Shown here one piece after another: positions 54,655 to 64,000 of a DNA stretch of 64,000 nt; the first letter of the stretch is position 1, and every line of letters starts with the position of its first letter. Origin of the DNA: Mastigamoeba balamuthi (taxonomy: Eukaryota; Evosea; Mastigamoebida; Mastigamoebidae); contig CACRSC010001923.1 in the NCBI GenBank assembly GCA_902651635.1, forward strand, positions 552,994 through 616,993. The letters run 5' to 3'. The notes below the pieces were generated by a model, which was not told the DNA's origin, did not search any database, and saw only the letters and a program-made list of their open reading frames with translations. The translations under genes were made by a program, and so were the position numbers.

Positions 54655-55578
54655 TTAGCCTACCCCTTTGGGATCCGTGGCTTCCTCAGTACTCATGTAC
54701 TCCTGGACGACCGGGCTCCACCTCACGTCCTGGTACTCGTTCCATGTGTCAGGGTGATCATCATCGACGTCGGGGTATCCCAAGTACTTCAACCAGAAAT
54801 AGAGTTTCGTCCCTTGACATTTGTGGGTGTAGATCTTCTCGACAAGGTACTCGTTCTCGTTGACCGCTTTGGCCGTCAGCTCCTCCAGGCTGAGTGTGCC
54901 TGGCCAGAACTGGTGCAACCTGTTCACGTGCACCTTCGATTGCACGTGGTCAATCAGGCTCTCGGTGGTGTAGATGAGGTGGTGGTCCTGCAAGATGACG
55001 ATCTCAGGGCCCTTCCACGAAAAACCCAACTTGGTCTTCCGCTCGAAGTGGACCAGGACATAGTCGCTGACCACAAAGTCAATCTGGCCCTTGGCCCTTG
55101 CTCTGTACGTTGCCTCAATCTCCTTCCCGAGCACCTCCTGGATTTCGTGCACCCTCGGTAACAGCGATGCTGCCTGGACAGCGGTCTGGGCAGCCACCAA
55201 GAGAGGCTCGTTTCCCGTTGTTGTTTCGGGCATCGTGACGTTGATTGGCAACCGGGGCGCAAACCTGTAAACCACGTTCCACGGGGTCGTTCCCAGCGTC
55301 CTCAAGTAGCTGCAATTGATTGCCAATGCCACTGGCACCACGATGTCTGCCCAGCTGTTGGTCGTGTTCTCCTTGTTCATAATGCAACTCAGTGTAGACT
55401 TGATGTCTAAGTTCTTGCGCTCCACCGCACTGTGTCCTTCAGGGTGTAGGGAAGCGAGACGTGGTGTCTGATATGCAGCACCCTGCACATCTCGGCGAAC
55501 GCCCCTGCCATGAATTCCTTGGCCCCATCGCTGTAGAACTGGTCGACGAGCCCGTGAATGCACAGCCAGCGCTTCCAA
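54655..55578 (-). pseudogene. Retrotransposon integrase C-terminal part with chromodomain
   Basis: It follows a frameshift after the second integrase Asp (FYSDGAKEF). It retains the catalytic Glu region (HPEGHSAVERKN), the GPY-like beta domain (FSWKGPEIVI) and an end chromodomain (EYLVEKIYTHKCQGTKLYFW, LKYLGYPDVDDDHPDTW). Confidence 0.88.
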
Positions 55579-55583
55579 ACGAC

Positions 55584-57408
55584 CTAGGCTGTCGGCTCTC
55601 CTTGCATCGTAGCTGTTGGCTCCAATACCACCCAGTGCGAGAACCGATCGATCATCACGAGGATATACTTGCAGCCCCTGCTCTCCTGGAACGGGCCGAT
55701 GTAGTCGAGGAAAACGCTGTCGAATGGGTTGTGCGCCACCGTAGTGCCCATGTCCACGCTGTGTGGGTGCTTAGCATGCTCCTTCTGGCATGCTGGGCAC
55801 TCCCTGACCATCCTGGCCACGTCGCCATCCATCCCTGGCCACTTGATAGCTGCTAAGATGTGGCACATCATGCGCTGTACCCCACCATGCCCCACCATAG
55901 GATGTGAGTGCCCGAGCACAAAGAGCCTTACCAGCACCTCCATGCTGGGCCTCTCGTTCAGGACGATGACGTTGTCCACCAACTCGTAAGGTAGGTTCTC
56001 GATGGAGGCCCGTACTGCCTCTATCACGTCGTCACGGTCCTTGTATCCATATCCATTGTCCCCAATCATGTCCACAAGGAAAGTCTTGATGTCCTCCTCC
56101 TCAGCAATCTCCATCAGGTGGCTCTCGACCACCTTCCCTGGCTGCCATGAGATGTACTGTTCCCCTTTCTTGAGTGGGAACGACCGCAAGAAGTAGTCAC
56201 TGATGAAATTCTGCTTGCCCAGCTGGAACACGATGACGTAGTCAAACTCTGACAAAATAACTGTCCAGCGCAGTATGCAGTGGTTGACTGACGTTTCCAT
56301 CCAACGCAGATTGTTGTGGTCCGAGCAGAGCATCAGGGGTCCAGAAATGTATGGTCTGGCCTTCTGCACGAGGAACACCATAGTGTATGCCTCCTTTTCG
56401 CCTGTTGTCATCCGTTGACACTTGCTGATGGTGAGCTTGTGTGAGCAGAGCAGCAGGATGCGAAGCTTACCCATCTCAGGGTCCCGCTGAAGGACCGCAC
56501 CCCTGATGCCATACTCGCATGTGTCGAGATGAATGACGATTGTAGCTCCTGGAATGGGCTGTGCCAGGATGGCCGGAGTGAGTAGCACCATGATCACCTT
56601 GTTGAACGCCTCCTCTGTGCTTGTAGTGTGCTGGACCAATGTGTGCTTTGACCCCTTGCCCTTGTCGAGTGCCCTCCGTCGTGTGCTGGTCAGCAGCTCC
56701 CAGAGCAGGGCCACAACATCAGTGTAGTTGGGGATGAAGGGGGCCAGCCACTGGGCGAACCCCAGGAACGACTGAAGCATGGACATCGTGAACGGGAATA
56801 CTGCATCCCGCAATGGTGCCAGCCTCTTCATGTCCACCTTCACTGAGTCCTTGGTCACTACGCGTCCCAGGATGTGCGTTTTCGGGAATCTGATCTCGCA
56901 CTTCTTGGCATTGAGCTTGATGTGCAGCTTCCTGCACACCTTGAGGAACTTGCACGTGTTGAGATAGAGCTCCTCCAGCGTGGTAGCTGCCTCAATGCAG
57001 TCGTCGATGTAGTTCATGAAGAACTCCGTGAGACCCTCCTTCTCGAGAATGTACTCGACTGTGTTTTGGAAGAAGGGAACCTCGAGGTCTCCTCGTTGTT
57101 CTCACCCTGCCAGTAGCCTCTCTTCCAGTTGAACTTGGCCTAGTACTGCTTCCCGCTGCAGAACTTGATCATGTCACAAGTGTACCGCATTGGGTACTTG
57201 ATCTTGACCATGATGGCGTTCTTTTTGCATAGTCTCCACACATCCGGAACACCCCAGGGCTGGACTCGGCCACGGTGATCAGGGTAGCCTCCTCCTTCTG
57301 GATCGTAGCATCCTTGACATAGATCCTGATGGCCTCGTACTTGTCGAGCTCGCTCTTGACAAATGCCTTCTTGGTGTCCGAGAGTACACGGTCCGACTCG
57401 TAAGGCAC
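55584..57408 (-). pseudogene. Retrotransposon reverse transcriptase, RNase H and integrase N-terminus
   Basis: The RT start region is visible at 57408-57230. After broken frames the YIDD catalytic box is at about 57000, then FPKTHILGRVV and LQSFLGFAQW. RNase H follows (IVIHLDTCEYGIRGAVLQ, CSDHNNLRW). Next is the HHCC zinc domain of integrase (GHSHPMVGHGG...ECPACQKEH) and the first catalytic Asp (FLDYIGPF). Confidence 0.9.
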
Positions 57409-57561
57409 GTTATGTTGGCCCCCTCGAGTATGTCGATGTGGAACTTTTGCGGTAGCTGAGCGGGCTGGGCTGGTTGTCCAACGGGTCGAAAATGTCAGAA
57501 AATTCCGTGAACAGCTCGGTGAACTTCATGCACCACTGTGGGTTCTCCGTGATCAGGGGTC

Positions 57562-58600
57562 TCAACTTGATCGGGGCATTGTCCCCTTCTCGAACGTCCT
57601 CGTGATGTTCGGCGTCGGGATGTCAATCGGGTCTGCTGTGAGCTCGTCCCTGATGAGCTTGTTGTACGTGATCACTGGTGGCGTTGTCAACGAGATCACG
57701 TAGTGCTGGGTGTCCCTCAGCCCGATCAGGACGAAATCCCCTGCTGGAGTCATCGGCGTGACAAACACCACCATGTCCTGGAATGGTGCTCCCTGCTCAA
57801 ACGTGAGTGGGATGAACGCCGTCAGTGTGATCAGGTCGATGCTGCCATTGCTGTTCTTGAACTTGATCGGGTGGTGCAGCCTCCTGATGTAGTTCTTGAG
57901 GTTTGCCACAAATTTCTCGTTCACAAAGGATCGATCGGCCCCTGGGTCAATCTGGCACTCCAACGAGTTCAGTGGGCCTGCTTTCACGTTGGCCTTGAAG
58001 TAGATGCGCCACTCCTTGATCGCCAATGGCAGCTCGTAAATGAGCTCGTCCTCGACATCGCAGAGCTCAAACTCCTTCAGGTTGAGCATTGTGTATGGGT
58101 TGATGTCCTTGATGTCACTTCCATCCTTGGTAGTGAGCTTCTCGACCATGTCTGGCCCTTGCTTGGCCCCTGGCCCATCCCTGGTCATTGCCCTGGCCTG
58201 GTCTCCTTGCTCAAGCTGTGACAGCTGCACCGAGGGTGCTTCACCATCATCAGGGGTGTCGATGGCTCCAACTGGGACCTTGGTGGGGTTCGTTGGAGTC
58301 CGTGGGGCTTTCCTTGGGGTCGGGATCTCGATGACCTGGCAGAATAGTGTCTGCACGAACGGGGTCGAGAACGTACCCTTCTTGTTCATGCCAGTCTGCC
58401 GCTTCATTGCCTGGCACTCCATTTTCCCATGGCCCTTGCTCCCACAGACGAAACAGCAATGGTCTGCCAAGAGCTTGTCCCGGTCCTTCGACGTGAGGAA
58501 CGTCCTGACCGTGCTGTCCTCCAGGATCTCGAACCTGTCAAACTCGCTCTTAGCCAGAGGTACATGGGTCATTGATAAGGCAGCTGCTGTGGGTGTCAGT
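57562..58600 (-). pseudogene. Retrotransposon zinc knuckle and aspartic protease
   Basis: The CCHC knuckle CFVCGSKGHGKMEC is near 58430-58470. A retropepsin-like motif CQIDPGADRSFVNEKF is near 57930. The usual D-[ST]-G reads D-P-G, which may be inactivating. Confidence 0.82.
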
Positions 58601-59263
58601 GTCTCTCCGTGGCTCCTTCTTGGACTGGTGGTCTGGCTTCTTTCTGTCATTGTCTGGTCTGCCCTTGGGCCCGGACTTGTATGTGTACTTGTGTGATATG
58701 AGCGTGTCCTCGGCCCTCGTGATGTCAATGATGGCCTTCTTGATGGTTTCGAGATTTTCCTGCTCGAGGTCCAGGCGGTCATAGAGGCGACGCCTGATGA
58801 AGCCCTTGCCAAACCCGTGCCGGTAGAGTCGAATTTGCATGGCCTCCGAGAGGTTCAGCACCCTTGTGACCTGGTCCAGACAGAGCTGGTACTCGATCAC
58901 CGACATGAGGTAGGACTGCTGTGTGCCCTGGTCACTGGGCTCATGATACGTGATGAGCTGTCCCGCGATTTCCAGAACTGTGGAAATTTCCACAGGACGC
59001 GACATCTCCAGGAGCTGCAAGGCAGCGTGTGCGATGTCATGTGCCAGGGTTTTGCCACTGAGGACCTTATAGAGCGACCGGATCACCAGCAAGACCACAG
59101 TGTTCGTGGGCAGTTGCTCCAGGTTGACCTCTGGGACGAATGCTGCGGCCCTTGCCTCGACATCACGAATCCAGTGGAACACCTCCTGGAATCGGTCCGA
59201 CCTGAGGATGAGGTCCTTCCAGTCGCCCGAGTTGATGTGGACCGTGGTTATGGTCATGGCCAA
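58550..59263 (-). pseudogene. Retrotransposon gag
   Basis: A 237-residue frame with a capsid-like helical region (WKDLILRSDRFQEVFHWIRD; LVIRSLYKVLSGKTLAHDIA) and a basic C-terminus. It overlaps the next frame, which carries the zinc knuckle. Confidence 0.8.
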
Positions 59264-59410
59264 TGTCCACAGGGTGGCTGGTCATGGGGAACGAAAGGTG
59301 GACCACGATGGTCTGACAATCGGGACGGATAGTAGTTCTGGCCAACAGTGGCTGAAACTGCCCTAGTGCCCACGGTGACACGTTCCGCCAAAATAAAGCC
59401 CAAAGCACTT

Positions 59411-59539
59411 TGTAGGGAACTGTGCGAGGAATGTAAAACAACGAACTGTTTTGGTCTGACGTGTGTGTGCGAGGTGAATCATCCTGCCAGTGAAATGACA
59501 GTGGTGAAGTGACACGGCCACGTGGCATGGGCCACCACA
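59411..59539 (-). repeat. 5' LTR (right end)
   Basis: 129 bp; on the minus strand it starts TGTGGTGGCCC and ends GTTCCCTACA. It lies just upstream of gag. Confidence 0.85.
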
Positions 59540-59567
59540 ATCCTTGTGGTCTCAAATAGTGATTGTG
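59540..59567 (+). repeat. 28-bp direct repeat flanking the retrotransposon (right)
   Basis: It is identical to 54434-54461. Confidence 0.9.
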
Positions 59568-60307
59568 AAAGGGGACTGTTCATCAAATTGTTTTCCTATT
59601 TTTGCCAGAATTATCAATTCCTAACCCGTCAGAACCAGTATTCTGCCTTTGCAGGGATCAAACCCTAGTAGTGCAGCAAGGCACTACACTTGAATAGAGT
59701 GGGGAAGGCAACCTGCATCAGATGGGGCAGTAACAATGGTGGTCCCATAGAGTCAGCGTTATACACTTTGTCTCTGTCCTTTTTAGATTATCTTCTCTCT
59801 CTCTCTCTCTCTGGTTACAGAAGAGCATGAATGGTTCTGGCCCAGCACGTGAGGGCACCGCACATCGCCCCACACCCCCCGGGTTCCCTATGTTGGTGGT
59901 TTGTGGAACTGCGGCTGTGCCTGCGGGGTGAGCAGCACCGGCGGAGACGCAACCCCCGCTGTCGCCGTGGGGGGGGGGATATTTCGGGGATATTCGACAC
60001 GTCACACGCCGAGTCTTTTGCCGGGTGCCCTCGCGCACACCAAAGAAACCCAACCAAAAGAAACACCACCGCTGGCGAGGGGCCCCGAGCGCCGCCTCGC
60101 GCACCACACCCACCCCACCCCCCCACCGCCCCGCACCCCCCGCGCGCCCACCCCTCCCCTCCCGGCGCGCGCCACCCGCGGATCGCACTTTTTCGCTCGG
60201 CCCCCCCGCTGCCCCCCTCTTGTGTGCTCCGGGCAGCCGGACCCCCCGCACGGGCCCCTCGACAGACGCTGGCGAGTCCAGCAGGCGCCCACACGACGCT
60301 CAGCGGC
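59568..60307. other. Upstream region of the long Gln-rich gene
   Basis: It contains a CT dinucleotide run (59790-59812), a G-run with GGGGATATTTC words at 59968-59990, and C-rich DNA from 60080. No gene is recognisable. The C-rich part directly precedes the first ATG and is probably 5' UTR and promoter. Confidence 0.5.
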
Positions 60308-63300
60308 ATGAAGACCTCGGGCCAGGGCGCGCCAGCCCCGGCGCCGGGCCCCCGCTCCTCCAGCACGTCGCCGCCCCTGACGGGCCCCAAGCGTACAGCC
60401 CCTCCCCTCTGCTCACAGCGCGTATGGCGACGCTTTCTGACGTGTTTGTGACGTGTCGACGGGTTCGGGGGCGCGGGCAGCGGCGTACGGCAAGGGGGCA
60501 GGGGTGCTGGCGAAGCCGGCGGGGCACAGACTGCGGGCGCCGCCGGTGAACCTGCCGAGCCTGCGCAGCGAGGCGGCCGCGACGACGTCGCCGCCCACGA
60601 GCGAGCCCAGCACGCCGGCCTGCGCCACGAGCCCGCCCACCGACGCGGGCCTGCAGCAGCCGCAGCCCTCGAGCTCGTCCTCGGTGCCCGGGACCCCGCA
60701 GCGCTCGCGCTCGCCCTCGCCGGCCCGCGACAGGGCCTCTGCCCGCGGGCCTGCGCCCTTCGCGTGGTCAGCAGGCCAGCAGCAGCCCCAGCAGCAGCAG
60801 CAGCAGCAGCAGGCGCCGCTCGAGGACCCCGTCGACTTCCCCGTGCTGGGCAAGGAGCCCGCGCAGAGGCCCGCCGCCAAGCTGCACTACAGCGCGCCCG
60901 TCGCGGCTGAGGAGCCGCCGATGCGAGAGCAGCGAGAGCAGCGGGCGTCCGCGGCCCTCGAGCGACCACAGCAGCGCTGGGGCGACGCGCAGCAGCAGCA
61001 GCAGCCGCTCTGGGGCCGCCCTGGCCCGCGCAGCAGCGCCAGCAGCAGCAACGCCAACGCCGGGGCAGCAGCAGCGCCAGCGGCAGCGGCAGCGCCCGCG
61101 GTGGACGTGGACGAGCAGCTGGCGATCAACGCCAAGAGGGCGCTGGCCAGCGCCCCCAAGCCCAAGCTCGAGCACGAGTGGGGGCTCGAGGCCGACGTCG
61201 AGGACATGGACTACACGCAGCTGCCCGTCTTCGCCGGGGGCGCCGCCGCGGGCTCGCCCGCCGTGCCGTCGCAGGCGCCCGCGGCCGAGGAGAGCAGCGG
61301 CGGCAAGCAGCGAGAGGACGCGAGGGCCGCAGCGACGCTGCCCGCCAAGGCGCCGGCGCCCCTCGTGTCGGCTTGGAAGACGAGGCCGCCGATGCTGCCG
61401 CCCGACAAGGAGAGGGCGGCGCCCGCACGACAGCCGCCCGCTGCAGCGGAGAAGGAGAGGGAGAAGGAGAGGGCGCCCGCACGGCAGCAGCAGCAGCAGG
61501 CGGCAGCAGCAGCGGAGAAGGCGAGGCAGCCGCAGGCCCCGGCAGCGGAGCACAGGCGAGGGGCCTCGGCGGCCTAGTCGCCAGCGCCGGCGGCGGCGGG
61601 CGTGCCGAGCGTGGTGCCCGCGTGGGCGCGGCCCAAGACGGCCACCCCGGCGGCAGCAGCAGCGGCAGCAGCGCAGCCGGCAGAGGCGCAGGCGGAGGCG
61701 GCCAAGAGGCCCACGCCCACGCCGCCGGCGACGCCCGGGAGCGCGACGAGCCCCGTGCTGGCGGCCGCCGCTGCGCCGCAGGGGGCGAGTGCGGAGGAGC
61801 TGCTGCGGATCGCGCGCGAGCAGCACGAGCAGATGAAGCGGCTGGCAGAGCAGAAGCGGCTGCAGCGCGAGAAGGAGCAGCGCGAGCAGCACGAGGCGCA
61901 GAACGCGGCGGCCCGCGCGAAGCTGCTCGAGGTCGAGGAGCGCATACGGCGCAAGAAGGAGCAGGAGAAGGCCGCCCTCCGCGAGAAGGAGCAGCAGAAG
62001 CAGCAGCACGCCGAGCCCCAGCAGCAGCAGCAGCAGGCGGGGAGCTCGCCGCGGGTCGTGGTGCTCAAGCGGCCCGAGACGTCGCAGGGGACGTTCACGG
62101 CGACGCCGCCGCAGCAGAAGACGCCGTCGCTGCCGCCGCACGACAAGCCGGCGACGCCCAGCGAGCTGCACCTCCACGCCAAGCCCGAGGCCCCGCAGCA
62201 GCAGCAGCCGACCGTCGAGCGGTCCCTCTCGGGCGCCAAGCTGCTCGTCATCACGCGGCCCTCGACGCAGCAGGACCAGCAGCAGCAGCAGCAGCAGCAG
62301 CAGACGCAGACGCAGCAGCACGCGGGGGCGTCGGCTGTCGTGCAGCCGCAGGTCGAGACGGCGCGCGCGGCGCCGGTGCTGACGCCGCCGCCGGCAGCGG
62401 AGACGCCGTCGCCTGCGCCGGCGGCCGGCGGGGCGCAGCCGCAGGAGGCGGCGAGGCAGCCCGAGACGTCGCCGCCGCTGGGCTCTGAGGGCAAGCCCCG
62501 TCTCAAGATCGTCCGCAGCGACCACAGGGAGTCGCCCTCGCCCAAGACCCCCGAGGCCGCCGTCCCCGTGCCCGTCCTGCCCGAGCCCGTGGCCCCCGTG
62601 GCCCCCGTGGCCCCCGCAGTGCCTGCAGTGCCTGCAGTGCCCGCTGTGCCCGCTGTGCCCGCTGTGGCGGCGCAGGGGCAGGAGGAGGAGCAGAGGCTGG
62701 GGACCAGCGGGAGCAGGACGTCGCTGAGGCTCAAGATCGTGAGGGCGAGCCCCGCCCCGCAGCAGCAGGCGGCGGACAGCAGCAGCAGCACGAGCGTGTC
62801 GCCGCCGCTGGGGTGCGTGCGCTCGCAGAGCGGCAGGCTCGACATACGCCGCGCCGAGCAGCAGCCCAGGGAGTCGGACACGGCGTCGCCGCGTGCCTCC
62901 CAGGAGCCCCAGTCCCCCGTCTCCCCCGCGTCCCCTGCGGTTCCCGCGCAGGCCCCGCAGCAGCAGCAGCAGCGCCCGGCGACGGCGACGTCAGCGGCGA
63001 GCGAGAAGAAGGCGGAGCGGGAGAAGGAGGAGAAGGAGAAGGAGGCGAGCGAGGAGGAGCAGCGCAAGGCCAAGAAGGAGAAGAAGCAGCGGGCGCAGAT
63101 GCGCGAGCAGTACGCGGTCGACGGGGCGACGGAGCGCAGCGGCATCGTCGTCGTGTCGGCGCAGAAGGGCATCGAGCACACGGGGCCCGGCGAGTTCATC
63201 GAGGTCGTCTCGCGCAAGGACAAGCAGCGCAAGAAGGACCAGCCCCCGTCGCCCGCGGCCCCCCCGTCGCCCCCTACGCAGCAGCAGAGGAAGACCCCCA

Positions 63301-64000
63301 GCCCCAAGCCCGCGGACCAGCAGCAGCCGAGGCGCCAGGACCAGCAGCAGCAGCAGCAGTCCAAGGCGCAGGCGAAGCAACAGCAGCAGCAGCAGCGGCC
63401 GGCCACGTCAACAAAGTCGGCGCCGTGGAGCAAGATCGTCAGCGGCGGGCTGGCGGCGCCCGCGTCGTCGTCGTCGTCGCCGTCGCCGTCGTCGTCCCCG
63501 CAGCGGCAGCAGGGCGCCGCGCACGAGCGCGAGCGCGAGAAGGAGAGGGCACGCAGGGAGAGCGCCGAGGAGCAGCAGAGCTCTGCCAAGAGGTCGTCGC
63601 CTGCGCCTCAGCCCCAGCCCTCGTCGTCGTCGTCGTCGTCGTCATCGGGGGCCCAGCGGGCCGTGGCGCCCAAGGCCTCGCAGCTGCAGCCCCAGCAGCC
63701 CGCAGCCAAGCCCGCGACGCCGCAGGAGCAGCAGCAGCAGCAGCGCGGGAGGACCACAGTGGCGGCCCCTGCGGAGGCGTCGCAGGCGCTGATACAGACG
63801 GCGCGGCTGCCCGACACGGAGAAGGACGAGAAGATCAGCCCCCGCGTGCGCGCGGACAAGACGAGGCGCGTGGGGCTGCTGGCCCCCATCGCCTCGACGT
63901 CGCCCCCGGTGGCCGCCGCCCCCGAGGCCCCGCAGCAGCAGCAGCAGCAGCCGGAGAAGGAGCAGCCGCTCGCCGTCGTCGCCCCCGCGGCCGCTGCGGC
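60308..64000 (+). CDS. Very long Gln/Pro/Ala-rich low-complexity protein (5' part, runs off window)
   Basis: Exon 1 is 60308-60392 (MKTSGQGAPAPAPGPRSSST). An 88-nt intron joins in phase to exon 2 at 60481. The frame is coherent to the window end, giving more than 1170 residues, except for one in-frame TAG at 61575-61577. A 57-nt GC-AG intron (61521-61577) would remove that stop. Visible short motifs in the disordered chain are DFPVLGKE, YTQLPVFAGG, VSAWKTRPP, PAWARPK, APWSKIV, two RLKIVR repeats and GEFIEVVSRKDKQRKK. A Lys/Glu coiled-coil block (EQKRLQREKEQREQHEAQNA) lies near 61850. FPxLG and EVVSRK-type motifs occur in disordered RNA-binding and translation-associated proteins (for example PRRC2-type), which is only a hint. 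CAG and GCG codon runs are extreme. Confidence 0.7.

Larger units (their letters stand above)
54462..59539 (-). mobile_element. Chromodomain Ty3/gypsy LTR retrotransposon, decayed
   Basis: The element reads on the minus strand in the order LTR, gag, zinc knuckle, protease, RT, RNase H, integrase, chromodomain, LTR. The coding region is split by frameshifts and stops (for example near 57020-57170 and 55580), so it is inactive. The gag-to-chromodomain order and the integrase C-terminal chromodomain place it with chromoviruses, which target chromatin marks. LTRs are unusually short (129 and 160 bp) with TG..CA ends. A purine-rich tract (GAAGGAAGG on the minus strand, near 54630) precedes the 3' LTR. 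No tRNA primer-binding match is obvious after the 5' LTR. Confidence 0.93.

Noticed and set aside
59640-59700. A tRNA-like T-arm (GGTTTGATCCC on the minus strand)
   Set aside because: No acceptor, D or anticodon stems could be formed around it.
60768-63589. Long minus-strand frames (585 and 671 residues) opposite the Gln-rich gene
   Set aside because: They are poly-Leu and poly-Cys/Ser translations of the CAG tracts, i.e. antisense shadows.

Overview
The window is nuclear DNA of a GC-rich, intron-bearing protist. The evidence is spliced genes with GT-AG (and some GC-AG) introns, a U2 spliceosomal RNA, ribosomal protein eL24, the cytosolic iron-sulfur factor Nar1, an eIF4G-type MIF4G protein, and long CAG-encoded glutamine runs. 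The signalling inventory (TKL-like kinase, dynamin-superfamily GTPases, RhoGAP/PH/WD proteins, LRR proteins) suggests an amoebozoan, possibly an archamoeba such as Mastigamoeba. That placement is inference from content only.

Layout. 0-22 kb is a compact gene-rich arm: a POT1-like exon, tRNA-Asn, eL24, tRNA-Ala, a large oxidoreductase-NmrA-kinase fusion gene, dynamin-like gene 1, a Gln-rich protein, a secreted LamG-like protein, the U2 snRNA with a palindromic upstream region, a MIF4G-only protein, Nar1, a degenerate kinase-like gene and two genes of unknown function. 22-34.3 kb is AT-richer and dominated by mobile DNA: remnants of a transposase-like gene, a 4.9 kb element with about 150 bp terminal inverted repeats carrying a DUF7869-like gene, a 1.07 kb hAT relic with an 8 bp target duplication, and a Ty3/gypsy scrap. 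34.3-38 kb holds a decayed ABC transporter and an LRR-coiled coil-SAM-SAM-U-box gene. 38.9-42.1 kb is a multi-exon minus-strand region of unknown, probably transposon-like, origin. 42.3-52.6 kb is a duplicated block: two RhoGAP/PH/WD paralogues, two partial copies of them, a chimeric pseudogene, and dynamin-like gene 2. 54.4-59.6 kb is a decayed chromodomain Ty3/gypsy retrotransposon between short LTRs. 60.3 kb to the end is the 5' part of a very long low-complexity Gln/Pro/Ala-rich protein.

Functional themes are inferred. Housekeeping RNA and translation genes (U2, tRNAs, eL24, MIF4G) sit beside Nar1. Small-GTPase and membrane-remodelling genes have been amplified locally. The most striking single genes are the redox-domain/NmrA/kinase fusion (about 3.0-7.4 kb) and the LRSAM1-like E3 in which a U-box replaces the RING (35.7-37.9 kb). 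Exon junctions were deduced by eye from reading frame, splice sites and protein similarity; no alignment or database search was run.
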